Shown one piece after another: positions 38,401 through 53,700 of a stretch of DNA of 64,000 nt. Below the pieces are notes generated by a model. It was not told the origin of the DNA. It was given only the letters and a program-made list of their open reading frames with translations, and searched no databases. Positions within the stretch are counted from its first letter, which is position 1, and each line of letters begins with the position of its first letter. The stretch comes from Ficedula albicollis (taxonomy: Eukaryota > Chordata > Aves > Passeriformes > Muscicapidae), in contig NC_021673.1 in assembly GCF_000247815.1 (NCBI RefSeq), positions 44,038,706-44,102,705 of the forward strand, written 5' to 3'. The position numbers and the translations under genes were made by a program.

Positions 38401-41400
38401 GATGGGATGGGATGGGATGGGATGGGATGGGATGGGATGGGATGGGATGGGATGGGATGGGATGGGATGGGATGGGATGGGATGCTCCTCCAAGGGAGAT
38501 GCAGTTTCATTCTCTCGCAGACACTTTATGACCCCAAGGCACCAAGGATCTTGACCATGCACGTCTTGCTTTTAGGTGTCACATCTTGTTGCTTCCCACA
38601 GGATTATGGCGGTCCCTCACTGCTGTTAACCCCTTTCTGTTCTCTGGGCTGCAGTGAAAAATCAGTCCACACCTTCAACACAAGGAGGGAGGACCAGAGT
38701 CCAAAGGGCAGGGAGCTCTACAAACATTGGGACAAAACAGAAGGAGGGTGTACAAAAGGTAAGGACGGAGTAAGATGATGAAGATGGCCTGGGCTGATCC
38801 TAGATTGACTCCCACCTTGACTTCTTTCCCACAGACTAGTTTCTGCTTCTAGTCCACAGCTGCTTCATATATTAAAGTATCAGCTATGCAGCAGACTTTA
38901 AAGGACTTAACTGGAGAGGAAAAAGGAGAAAAGGCATAAACCAGAAAACTGTTGTAGAAAGAGAGAGCTGATCCATCAGCAGAAAAGCCAAGGGGAATAA
39001 AACTGCCAGGCAGCAATGCATGGTTAGGAGGAGGTCAGGGTCATGGTGAGGAGGGAAGGAGGGAGGATAACAACCAGCAGCATTGCCTGAACTATAGCTA
39101 TTTATTTCTGCTGGCCAAAGTACCCATCTGGAGGTAAAGGAGAGGTCACAGGGACATGTATGAATACAGTGCATATCAAATAAATGGCTTTTACACTGCA
39201 GATTCCCCACTTCAGATTTAGGCTTTCCAGGCTGAAGATGAGCTCAGTGTAAGACCCCTGGAATTTGCTGCTGAAATTGTATGACTCATGCCTTGGTTTC
39301 CTGCAAACTTTGCCAGTTGGTGTGATGTCCCTCAGGCATGTATTTTTTCTTTCTTGACCCTTTCAAAGTGCCCTGATATGACAAATAACCTCGCAGTTAC
39401 TAACTCATAGAAGCAGATTGACATCTCCTACTACTTCAGACTCCTAGTAAAAGCCAGCACACAAGCACACTGAAAAATAAGCCAAGTACAAGACTGAGCT
39501 TTAGCAGTCCATGTGATGCTGCACTAGAGATAACACATTTCTGTTGAATCCCTGTAGGAAGGACTATGACTCCAGGCAGATGTGCTTAAAAGCACCAGCA
39601 TGGGCATCTCCTAGCACCAGACACTGGCACCTCTGACACCAGGGAGACCAAGGCACAGGAGGAGATGGGATGCTCTGAGGCCAATAACAGTATTTGTTCT
39701 CAGTGCTATTGGTTGGTATCGTATCTTCGTGGTGTCTGGCACTTCTGGATGCTCCCTGAAGAAGTGGATAATAAGGCAAATTACAAAGTTTTGTGAAAAC
39801 TGATTCAGGAAGGCAGTAATGGGTAGAGACAACATGGCCCTCACCACCTTCAGTAAAGAAACGCCTTGACCTTGTCTACAGCAGGACTTAGAGGTGTGGT
39901 TTAACTGTTGCAGGCAAACCAGCACTTTTTAAAAGCCCCATCTAATTAAATATCTTGCTTGGCACAGTGTTTAGGCCCATAAAACATTAGGGAGAGATGC
40001 CTGAGAAGAGTGAGGGACAGTGAGCAGACCTAGACCACCTTCATGGCCTTCTGTGCCCAGGGAAGACTGGTGAGCATAGGGAATTCTCTGTCTCTCACTG
40101 AGAGGGATGCCAACTGCTGGGCATTCATGTTCTCATTGTCTCCAAAACACAGGCAACATGAGAAGCCAGGCCCTTCCCACTCCACAGCCTCAGGGCAAGC
40201 TCATGGAGACATGGCTGGGCTGTTATCATGAACGTGCAGAGCACAGCTGAGCTGAATCACTGGAAAAAGTTGTTTCTGGAGGCCTCAGTTATGGGAAGGC
40301 AGATGCTCATGCTGCGCACAAGGGCATGGAAAGCTGCAGATGCACTGCCACTGTTTTCTTCTAAGTATTTCCCTTCAAAGGACCCCAACAAGGAATTTCA
40401 GAACTGTCTAAAATCACGGATGTCTACCGTGAATACCAAAATGGAGAAGACTTTCAGAAGGTGCTTAGCAAGCATCTGCTAAAAACCTGGTCCCCAGTGT
40501 CCCAGCCTGAGAGCCAGGGCCACCAGACACTTCAGAAAAGCCCAGTCTGACCTTCAGTTGCAGTTTTTCCTAAGCCGCCATTTTTCAAGCTGGAGTTTGC
40601 CAGACTGGTCTCTGTTAGCTGATTTGCTGGGATAGAGAAGAAATGCTCTGCAAATGCACTGTTGCCTTGAAGCTGACAGCAAAGTAGTCTCATCACTAAA
40701 ATGGGTCCATCAGAGAAAGGACAGGGGACAGTATCAAATGATGCCAAGGCACTAATTTCCCAATACTGAAGAAAAGTGGTTTTGTTCTCGCAAAGGCCTA
40801 AGGGTGCAAAATAACTGTTTCCATACATCAATTGTAACACCATACAATTTTTAAAATATTTTCTCCCATGTATGTGCTATTTTTAATAGTTACTATGAGG
40901 GAAAAGTATCAATACATTCCTTAATTAGACTTGTCTACACACAGCCATACCTCAAATGATAAACCCAGTTTTGTTATGCTGATGCAGATCTCTTAATACT
41001 GGGCCAAAGGAGAATCTGAGAAACTTAGTATCTGTGGTACAACCATGAGAAAATGAAGAGGTACTCAAGAGGTCTTTGGCAATTGAGGACACCATTTTGT
41101 AGCAAACTAAGGCAAAATTAAATTCAACAGCTATGAAGCAAAACTAGAAAAATGCAGATTGTAAACAAAAGAGGCATTCATAGCACTGTAACTAGCCATG
41201 ACAAGAAAAAGTGCCCAACAGTGTTGTATCCTTCAAGTCACCTGCAGACTACATCAAGAATGGGTGTCTTTGGAACAGACACATTATACTTCAATCTCAA
41301 TTTATATGTCAGCTGTGGGAATCATGAGGTGAAATGTGATGCATTAATGAAGGGTTCAGGCTACAGGAGCATAATGGCTCCCCTTGCTTCGAACCTTTTC

Positions 41401-42800
41401 ATTCTGAAGAGTAGCTCAACTTGGTTTGAATGAAGCCAATTTTTCAGTAACTTAAGTTATGCTGGAATAAATGTGGTTTAAATGAAGTAAGCAACGGGCA
41501 CCAATTTAATTAAGTCTTTTTGAAGTCCTCCTTAGTTAAACCAGTGGAAGTTTCTCATCAAAGGCACAGCTTCCCTGAGTAGAAGCCAGCTATGAAGATC
41601 CTAGAGCCCAATATTGTTCCAGGAAACATACTTCTATTTTTTGCATGTTTTCACAATTACAAACAGCTGTAGTGACAGATCAGATTTCCAGTCCTTTCTA
41701 AGAAAAGTGTGCATCTGTTCTATTTATTTCTAGCCTCTCAAAGGATTCTTTAAAATTATGCTCTTTTATGTCGACCAGCTGTGGCGATCTGTGCAAGGGT
41801 GTAACACAGGGAGGGCCAGTGTTTTCGTATCAGTGCTCCAGGCCCTCCCTTTCACATGAAATACTTGGGATACATTTCCAGTCTTCTCAACTAGCCAGCC
41901 AGAAAAAGACAGGAAGGAAAAGGTCTACATTTTCAGTTGAGGGTAAAAACATCCATGGGGGAACTTTCTCATGGACATCACGGGAGAATGGCTCTGGCTA
42001 CAAACCTTCACCCTGCTTTGCACCAAGCCCTTAGCCAGCCCAGACATTCAAAAGGAGAGGCTATGTTCAAAAGGGAGCATTTGGCGAAAAAAGAAGGGCA
42101 ATGGCCAGCCTAAGATACCTCACCCTGACGAAATCTTGGCTTTGGCACAAATCTTAGTGTTAAACAAGGATGGAGAAAGCTGAGTAGCAGCAAAACAGAA
42201 AAATACAGGCCCCCTCCCGACAAAACCCAGCTTCTCTTCAACTTCTCAAGCAGTGACCAAACCAGTGTTTGCAAATACCAAGTGACAACCATCCTAACAG
42301 GAAAATATGTATCATTTGGGAGGAAAAAATCCCCAGCCATAAAATAAACCATCCTGAGGAGAGATAGTACTTCCAGTTTCCCACAGGTTTACTTTTGCTG
42401 TTCATATCATTGCAAAACCCCCAATTCCAGAGCCAGGAAATGACTCTGCCACAAAGTCCCACAGCGCTGACTCGTATCTCGTTCCTCAGAGTCAGCGCTG
42501 CATCAGCAGGATGCGAGTCCCTGCCCACTGCCACTGGCTGACACACCAGTTGGCCTCCCACCCTGCATGGGAATCTCACCCTCTCAAACACAGAGATAAA
42601 TAGAAATAAAAAGGCAGCTGACTTCCAGGAAACAATTTCCAATTCCTGATGGTAGCTTACGTGCTAACGCTCCTGTACTCAGACAGCTAACTGGAGATGT
42701 AAATCTCTGGAGAAGAAAAAACAACTTGTTCTATTCCGTGCTGTCCTAGTAGAAGTCACAGGTAACTGTCAATGTTTAGAAGGAAAAGAAAACCACTTAC
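35466..42800 (-). other. MTURN: MTURN intron 2
   Basis: A 7.3-kb phase-0 intron between GTAAGT (complement of 42795-42800) and the acceptor AG before 35465. It contains the 1.1-kb GATGG array and otherwise unique-looking sequence without a further recognisable exon. Confidence 0.9.
37371..38484 (+). repeat. (GATGG)n minisatellite-length simple repeat
   Basis: An uninterrupted array of a 5-bp unit, 1114 bp or about 222.8 copies, with no visible substitution. The plus strand carries GGG triplets separated by AT, a sequence able to form stacked G-quadruplexes. It lies in MTURN intron 2; the G-rich strand is the transcription template, so the pre-mRNA carries the C-rich complement. Because 5 is not a multiple of 3, every frame on both strands stays open and produces spurious repeat proteins. 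Copy number in an assembly of such an array is uncertain. Confidence 0.98.
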
Positions 42801-42923
42801 AGGTCTGAAGGATTTGAAGACTTTTTCCAATATTTCATGGAGCGTCTTTTTCCCACAGGAGGAGATGTAGTCCTGTGCAAGCTGCAGAAAAGGTAAGCAG
42901 TCCTCACTTTCGCTCCACACATG
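42801..42923 (-). CDS. MTURN: maturin, internal coding exon (exon 2)
   Basis: A 123-nt phase-0/phase-0 exon of 41 codons. The acceptor is TTGCTGTTGGCTTTCAG and the donor is GTAAGT directly after the proline codon. The peptide starts HVWSESEDCLPFLQLAQ, continues through DYISSCGKKTLHE, and ends KSFRP, matching the central part of vertebrate maturin as I remember it, with an isoleucine for valine change. Together with exon 3 it gives 77 residues of the 131 expected, leaving 54 residues for exon 1. No internal stop or frameshift is present, so the gene looks functional apart from the missing first exon. Confidence 0.95.
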
Positions 42924-45900
42924 CTGAAAGCCAACAGCAACACAAGAAAGGAAAGGCATTAACAGGAATTCATGCCAACCTTTCCATGTGATTTTATAAG
43001 GTGACATGTTGTAAACATCTGCCAAAGTACACTGAGCCTCCTGCAGTTCAGACCCGCCCTGGGGACAGGCATTGCAGGCTCTTTCATGAGCCACGTTTCT
43101 GAGGAGGAACCTGGATTTTATTAACATGATGAATCAGAAAACATAGAAATCAACCCAGAAGTGGATATGCCTCACGGTTGCACCAGCAATGAAGTGTACA
43201 CGCATTTGGTGCACACACATTTTACCTATGAAGACGCTTTTGTTTGACATCAACCCTGCTCAGACCTGGAAGTCATACTGGGTTTTCTCTTTTTCTGCAT
43301 CTGCTGCAGTGAAGCCCTTAGGAAGAGCTAAAGCACCTCCTTGTCTTCCTGGCATTAGTGCAAATATGATGCGACCCAGGAGGTGGAACTTGATGTGTAA
43401 TTCTCTCAACAATGAAGATGAAAATATGCAAAATCTGGCTGCAGGCTAAGCACAGTCAAGGAGAGATATTTGGGCGCTCACAGCATCATGACACTTCGAG
43501 CTTCCCACCCTGCAATGAGATTTACTCCTCCTGGAACCCAACCTTCTCTTCCCAGGCAAGTACATTTAAACTCAGTTCAGATCCTCCTGTCTTGCTCCTG
43601 CTCTGGAGATGCTGGTTCCTAAGCCTAAATGCTGTGAAGCCTCCCTCAAAACTGATGTTTATTCTGGTCTGAAACAGAGCTGGGAAGTGATGGAGGGAGC
43701 ACGCAGGCAACAATGCGTCCTGTGCCCAAGGCACAAGCTAATGCATCATCTTAAACACCTTCTGTTTGAAGACTTGGTGCATGGAACTCTCGGGCAGCCT
43801 GCCACACAGAGAAGTGCAATACTGCCAAATTGGTATGAAACTCTTGTACCTCTCTTTTTGTGCAGAAGCTCTTTTCCCCAAAGTGCCTTTTTACTTGCTA
43901 TAAACAGCAGGTTATGCTTAAACAAGGAAAGAGGAGGATCTCTCCAAAGCTTAACTAACATTCAGGGAAACACTCAAAACGACAGATGTTTCAATCCCTA
44001 GCATAAGGCTTGCATGTTGCCTTCCTCTTCAGTGGTGAGAACCTGCCAGGGATGAAGTTATGCACTTAACGAAAACAGTACTTAACATCACCTAAACTGC
44101 ACCTTTAAGATAAAACCTGTAATTGCTTTGCTATGAACCTCACTTGACCTGCATTTTCTCTGCTGCTTGTTGCACTTTACAAGCATAAACATAATGAAAT
44201 GTTCTGTTATGAAAAGTTCCCTGCATTACTGAGTACATTCTGCACTTTCCATACAACCAGAGTCATGTCTTAACCATTCTGGCAATAAAAGTAAGTTCTT
44301 TACAGTCGTGCCAACTCTCAAACACACATACCACAAGTCTCATGATACTTCATGCCATCTTAAGAGTCATGGGCCTTGTAATCCTATAAATATACAACTA
44401 CATCTCAGCTTCTGTTTACAACAAAAAAAAGGCAGAAAAAAAATCTGCGCTTTGTGATTTCTATGGGCTAAAAAGGCAAAACGTACATGAAGTGAATGCA
44501 AATGAGCCCTCTTCAAAATATCAAATGAACACTTCCAAATCACATTTTAAAAACAGCCCTTGGAGAAGGTTTTGGAGGTCTGGTCTTCATACTTGAGGTT
44601 AGCAGTAACTGTTTAGTTACTCCTAAACTTCAGAGCTGAATGGTGCAGCTTGGCAATTCCTGGCTCATGATCAACCTGTTGCAATTGTTTATATGTATAA
44701 AACAATTATGACTGCTGAGATCCTCATTCTTGTTTAAATTGTGGCTTCTTCTGACTACCAGAGCTATGCACAGGAGCTTCCACATAAGTGAAAATCAGGC
44801 CCTGCCCTTTAATAAATCATAGCTGGTTCATTCCCCAGGGAAAGTTAACCCCATGTTATCCTATTGTGTTTTTACAATCTCTTTTTAAGCTGCACTATAT
44901 TTTACACACCTGTGTGAATTCATCAACAGTAGGCAGAATAAGATGATCAAGCACGAGGGAAAAAACTAAGAGAATAATCTGATCACTGAGTTTTTGATAT
45001 TTTTTTGCATAGCATAACAGGACAACTAGCAAGTAACAATTCCAAAAATCTCCCCATCTGCAGAGGATTTAAAATGTTGACTGTAGCAACAAACACATGA
45101 CTAAGTTTTATGTGCCATTAGTACACATATCTCATTTGAAAATGGGTTGATTTAACCTTTTCCCTCAAAAACCTCAACCATAAGAAAGACCAGGTTTGTA
45201 CCGCCTGTAGGTTCAGCTGTATCTACAGCTCTCTGTGGTGGCTCAGTGCTGCACCCAGGCAGCACAGGAACTGTCTCAGCACTGACTCACCCATCTCCAG
45301 AGGAACCTGCAATAGCAATTTTGGCCTTGCAAAATAAAAACAAACGTAATTTCAGGATTCAGCTCCTGCTTAGAAAGTTCAGTAAGGCTGCATATAGGGA
45401 GATGCTTTTCCTGGAAAACCTGATGCCTGAGAATCTCTGCAGCGGGAGACGGTGGCTGCGGGCAAACTGGTAGATCACAGTGTTTGGCTGAGGCTGTGCA
45501 ATTAAAAAATATTAACCTCATCATCAGAGTGTGTGTTTTCCAAGCTTGCTCAGTTTTGCTCACATTTGCTTTGTGTCACTACAAAAGCACACAGCCACTA
45601 ATTTCCATCTCAGCCAACCTAAGATAATGGTTGCATTATTTAGTTCAGCACCTACACACAGCACATAGCTGAGGAAATCAATACAGCTGCATCTGGAGTG
45701 GTTTGCTTTCCCTCACACCTTTAGATGACTCAGTATAGCTGGATGGCAGAATCACTTGCTGGCCCACCTTTTTCTAAACAGCCCACTTGTTGTGCATGAC
45801 AGCAAAACTTTTTATTTATGGGGATAATTTGACTTGCATAAAACATTCAGACCCACTGACTCTGTTCTGATATATTTTCAAGAACAAGAAAGCAAGCAAG

Positions 45901-46299
45901 ATGGCATCATATTTTTGTTTATTTTATCAGTTACTTTGAATACCAGTAATAACATGGTGACAAAACAAATGACAGACTGTAAGGAATAGCATCACAACCC
46001 TCACTCTCCTTGATTATGGCTACACAAGTCCAATTAATTTCTCAAGAACCTCAGGAGCATCGGGAGCTGAATTATACATTGTTCAGCTATCTAAAATGCT
46101 GATTCGGAGTTTCAGTCTCCAGGTGGTACTGAAAATGCCAATAAGCATCTACATGGATCTCCTGCATCCCTAGCATGTTAAAAGTCTAGCCTAAAGATAT
46201 TTTTTCAGGAAATGAAAGGTATCAGATGTTGTGATCTGGGATCTCTGATGTTAGACAAAATTCAGTGTTTTTCCCCCCCCGATTGCATCTTAGCAACCT

Positions 46300-46960
46300 T
46301 TCCACGTCTTTCTCCTCTCCTCTTTCCTTTTAAGTTCATCATGCTCATCATCTCCTCCTAACAAGTGGGTTATCATGGAATTCTCTGGCACCTCCTACAT
46401 AGCTTTTTAAGTCGCATCATTATGAAACGACGACATAAAGAAAGAACAGGAATACCAGGCATCAGATGCTTATTAAATGTGAGGCTCCTTTGTAAGAAGC
46501 ACAGGGTGCAAGAAGGCTGTGAAATGTGTCTCTGTGAATTTTGTTTATATTTACTCACTTTCACACTCCACACTGTCTTAAAGGAGCTATGCAACAAAGT
46601 TTAAAGTGCAAATGGTAATCAATCCCTTGGCTTGTATTAAGCCTCCTTAAAATAAACTTTAGCCTGTAATTGCACATAAAAAGCGAAGTTATAATCTGGA
46701 ACATTAGGAAAAAAAAGCAGAGTGACTGCAAAAAACCAAGATAATCAAGCTGGGAGCAGAAATTAAGTCCCACAGTGCACTAGGACAAGGAAACAGGATG
46801 CTGGAGAATCTAATCATCAGTGGGTCTTAATCACATTAAAGAAACACCATCTCTTTAAAGAAAAAGAATTAAGAATGACACCTATCTGCCTCTCTTTAAA
46901 GTATTATCATTACAAAAATTGCCTCAACTAATAAGCCTAGAAAAGACAGAATAAAACATC
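46300..46960. promoter_or_regulatory. candidate conserved non-coding element in MTURN intron 1
   Basis: Non-repetitive AT-rich DNA with an 11-bp direct repeat TCTCTTTAAAG at 46850-46860 and 46891-46901, 41 bp apart, and several TAAT and GATAA cores. A first-intron enhancer is possible; conservation was not tested. Confidence 0.2.
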
Positions 46961-47619
46961 ACTTCTAGTTTTCCACTGCTTATGTTCCAGATTTGACAGG
47001 AGTTGGCCCTTCACTCCATTTTACTAGTGGTGACTCTGGGCAGGGAGTTCTTCCCACACCAACACTGGAATGAAAATATTTTCAAAAAAAAAAAGGGAAA
47101 ATGTGAATGTGATTTCAAGAAAAAAAGGGAAAAAAAAAAAAGGCCAGCTTGGAATAGGGTCGGAAGCTGCTTAAGATTTATTTTGAAGTCTACTAGACTT
47201 TGATGAAAGAATTCACTCAATTATTAAGCAGTGTATAAAGAAACAACAGATGTCTAAGAAAAATAAATGGACTTTTTTTGCAATTTCCAATATCATTGGT
47301 GTCCAACCACAGTTTTAGCTTCGTGCTGCACTGGATTCATACATATTCCTGTTCAGGAGCGCAGCAGGCACGGCCCTTTCTGGGCACAGGCATACATAGG
47401 AGAGGAATGAGCACTGGGGTCTGGCAAACTCAGAGGTGCTGGGAAGACAGATGTGCAGAGCTGTTCCCACAGAGGACTGAAAGAATCCTAAGATACCCCA
47501 CTGCTACATCTGAAGTCTCACGAATCCCAGGACAGATGCATAACTAAACTCTAGATAACTTCTTTCATAATTCAGCATCACCATCTACTCGACTAAACAA
47601 ACAAATAAATGTCCTGCTC

Positions 47620-47740
47620 GCTGGGATCTGTGGTCCTGGAGAAGTCACTCCACGGCTCTTTGTTTCCGCGGACCCATCTGTCAAATGGGCTCACTTGCAC
47701 TTACCTGTTGGAAAAGGAATTAGCGAACATTTGTCAAGCA
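47620..47740 (+). mobile_element. MIR SINE remnant
   Basis: GGAGAAGTCACTCCACGGCT, then TTTCCGCGGACCCATCTGTC and AAATGGGCTC follow the MIR core order (GGCAAGTCACTTAACCTCT, CAGTTTCCTCATCTGTAAAA, TGGGG). The 5' tRNA-like head is not readable. MIR copies are rare and old in birds. Confidence 0.6.
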
Positions 47741-47849
47741 AGTGGAGGGATGAAACTTGCTCCGTGAAAGGAAGAACCTACAACGTTCCTACAATGACAG
47801 TGCTAGGAGCTGTTTTGTTAAAATAAGCAAACCAAAATCCTTTCATTTA

Positions 47850-50200
<2,351 letters not shown>

Positions 50201-50669
50201 CTTTACGGAGGTTCCTCCTGGCCCACTGTCCTGTTACCGTGGATCTGTGGGTTAGCAATGAGGTTCACATTACTCTTCCAAGCTTATGCCAAGGAATTAT
50301 CTATCTATATGTCCAGCCAAGGCATGGGAAGTACGTGAGCTGGTCTGCATTAATAAAGGGCATTGACGTGCACTGTGCTGCAAAGGAAAGCAAATCCTCA
50401 CGGGCCTGGGTGGGTTTTCGGCGGGAAGCCCAGGAATTCATAGAGCTGAACAGGAAGCACGTAGTCCATAGTGGCAGTGGGCAGAAAAGCTGGCAAGGAC
50501 AAAGAGGACACTGGCCTCTGAAACAACCCAGTGGCTGTTTCTGGTCTCCTGAGCGGTGTTCCACTGCATTTCCATGGAGGTACCAAAAGCGCTGCTGGCC
50601 GTGTCAGTGTCACACATCGAGCACTCCCATCCTATGTATGGGTGCATAAATCATTCGACCGCTCCGAAG

Positions 50670-50760
50670 CAATGGTGAGGTCATCAGACGTCTTTTCCAA
50701 CCTTAATGACCCCGAGGCTGGCTCGGTTACAGCGTGGTGGCGATAAGGATTCTGTGATTC
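50670..50760 (+). mobile_element. CR1 3'-tail fragment, diverged
   Basis: GCAATGGTGAGGTCATCAGA, then CGTCTTTTCCAACCTTAATG and, after an extra GC-rich stretch, GGATTCTGTGATTC match the CR1 end. The tail is interrupted, so it is old or rearranged. Confidence 0.7.
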
Positions 50761-53700
50761 CAAGCTGCGGAGAGAATGTGACTGAGCATGGCAGCGCCAG
50801 CACAGCTGCTCCAAGGATGTGTTCCCGCTGCATTCCCGCTGCCTCCGGCTGTCCCGGGGCACGTTGCGAGCAGCCACGCTGCTGTGCTCAGCCCCACGGC
50901 CACTGTCTCCTGCCCAGCGCTGAGGTGTCAGGTAATGCAACAACGTGAGTGCTTGTGCACTGTAACTCAGCTCCTTTATGCGTGGTGGAATGAGAGTGCA
51001 TGCTTTTCCCACTGAAGGATTTATTCTGCACAGATATTTTGGATAATGCCCGCATTCCCAGGGTGCTCCTAGCAAGTGCTGAACACTCTTCCTTATGCTT
51101 GGAGCTGTGCTCTGAATGTGCAAAACATGGTAAAAATTACCAATGTTCCAAAACTCCTGGTCTAGGTGCCTCAGATCTCAGAATCTGGGTGTGCACTTGT
51201 AGGTATCTGTCCTGCTCCTGCCACATGTCTCTTTTCCAGGGCAAAATGAGGCAACATCAGTCTCCTACCTACTGCATAAGTCTGGGGAGGTGAGTGCAGC
51301 AATACCTGCAAAACATTCGGTGTGTGGGGTACCTGTGGAAGACCTGTGGCTTTGCAAGTAGCCTGGGGCTGGAGCAGTGAGTCCTGGAAAAGAAGTCCTA
51401 AACCTCTTGGCAGTTCCTGGAGGAGCCAGGGGTCCTGTAGAAAACCAAAGGTTACCTCAGGCTGTCGGGGTTCTAGGTGTTGGCAGAGCTGTGAGTCCTA
51501 TGCAGGACTTGTCAACTTTAATATTCTCTCATCGTTGGGTATTTGGGGTTTTCCTTTCCAAATACATTTAAGTAATTAGCATAAAAATAGGACATGGAAA
51601 AATCTTTTCTCCTAATATGTGACATTTACAGCTTGCCTGCAACCATTGGCAGGGAGCCACCACTTGGGCAGATATCTCCCTTGCCACAGGGCTCAGCCAC
51701 CAAGGTCAATCCCAACCCCACTGTCTCTTTGTGCTTCCAAGAGATCTGTCTTTGTTTTCTATTCTCCCCAAAGACCATGCTGGCATTGGGTGAGGATGTG
51801 GTGATGAGAGTGAAGCCTTGGCCTTTCCTGTTGCTGTTAGGGCCATTGGGTTTGGGGCTCCCGAGGTGGGCAGCCAGGCAGCCATGTCCTCCTATCTGAC
51901 AGCACCCTGGCCCATAGCAGCAAGGGGAGGTCAAGGCTGTGCTGCAGACAGGCACAGTTTCAAATAAATGGGGTCTCAGTGTTAGCACCTATGATTTATG
52001 TGCATTTTCAAAGCCCCACTGAGCATCTTTTTAGTCCTTAGAGCATCACTTTGAAGTATGTGGTGTTCGTTATCTCCATTCTGTGGAGCAGGGAAGCTGA
52101 CAGATTTCAAATGAGATTTTAAATATCTTAGTGCAGTATGCACTGCAAAATCCTTTGTCATCTTTGAGGGTGCAGCCATTCGAATCAGACAGATGTGATT
52201 ATTTGTTTATTTACATGTGATGAGTCTCTTTGCTCTAACACTTGTAACCCAAAAGCAGATTATAAAAACAGTCTAGTGAAGGGTAGTGATTTTGGCAATG
52301 CGGAAGTGCTGCTTGCAGAGTAAGCCAGGCTCAGTGGTCCTGACCTCTGTGCTGATGCCAGGGGCTGAGGCATGAACACATGAATGCAAGGCAGGTGCAA
52401 TGCCCATGACACCCTTATGTCTGTCTGCAAGTCAGAATCAGAAGCACCCACTGCTTTTTTCACAAGATGGGGAGTCGGCCAACAGTGCTGTACAATGCCT
52501 GAGCTTTTCTGAAATCGTGTATACTGAAATCACACACATGGTTTTTCTTCCTACTTGTTGCAAATACCCACAAGCATCCATGCCCCAAAGCATGGCCACA
52601 TAAGGGGAGCAAGTACCTTCTTGGGAGAGAAGGGGGGGGGGGTCAAGAAGCTGTCTGCTGTGGCAAAGATGGTTTATAGAAGAAAAACCAGAGAAAAAGT
52701 AGTTTCCCCTATCTTGAGGGATGCACTTCCATTTCCATCTCCTATTTGATGCTTTCCATTGCCCTGATCCAGGCCACGGAGAGGGCAGGGAATTGCTAGA
52801 TCATTTTAGAGGGATGTCTCTGAATTCAGTAACTATGACCAGCTGGAAAAGGCATTTCACTTTGAAGAGCATATGGAGAGCATTAGGAAGGGAGAGCATG
52901 TGCACTGCCATAGCCATGCTAGTTGGAACAAAAATATAAATATCAGCATTTTACAGGTGACTTCTGGTTTTTGCAGGTTCTACACCTCTGCACAAATTGA
53001 AGAGTCACATGAGACCTGAGTGGATAAACCAATTTTCTGCCATTTGCATGGATTGGAGGAACAGTAGAGGGGATGGTTTTCAAAGTATCTGGCTCCCAGG
53101 AGTTACCTTTACAAAAGCCCTTGCCTCTGCAATGCCTGATGATGAGTGTGGTCTAGAAGGCTATGGAAGAGCAGAGTACCTTCATAGGCGTTTACTATTT
53201 CTCTGCTCCCCCCTGGACACAATGACACTGGGAAAAGACATGTAGGGAAGGCGAAGCAAGAAGCTGCGGAAGGTGGAGGAGCAGAAGGGTTTCTGAAAGG
53301 TGTCAAACACAACCTGCCCACAGCTGTGGTGTCTCTCTGAAACTCTGAGCCACTGTTCTCTTCTACGGTGGGTTAGAAATCTGACAAATTCTGCTCATGG
53401 ACTGGCCACCTTAAGTTGTTTTTTTTTTTCCTGGTTTTTTTTTTTCTGATAAAGTGCCCTCATTGGTCTGCTTTTGGTGAACTGCCAAGCACTTCGCATT
53501 AATTCGCCTGACCAGCTGTAAGAACCCGATTGCCCTCCTGCAGCCCTCATTACCTACCCTCCCTGCTGATCCAAATACAGAAAGGTCAGGAGGGTGAGCT
53601 CCAGTAAATTATAAGAGATACACCCTTAGCTGCTGTGCTGTGTCAGCTTGTTCCCTTGCATCTCTACACTGTATCCGCAGTTTGGTCTCCTGAGGAAAGA

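Noticed and set aside
37251..38778. Frames of 384 to 473 codons with five-residue repeats on both strands
   Set aside because: A 5-bp repeat without stops is open in every frame; no gene is needed to explain them.
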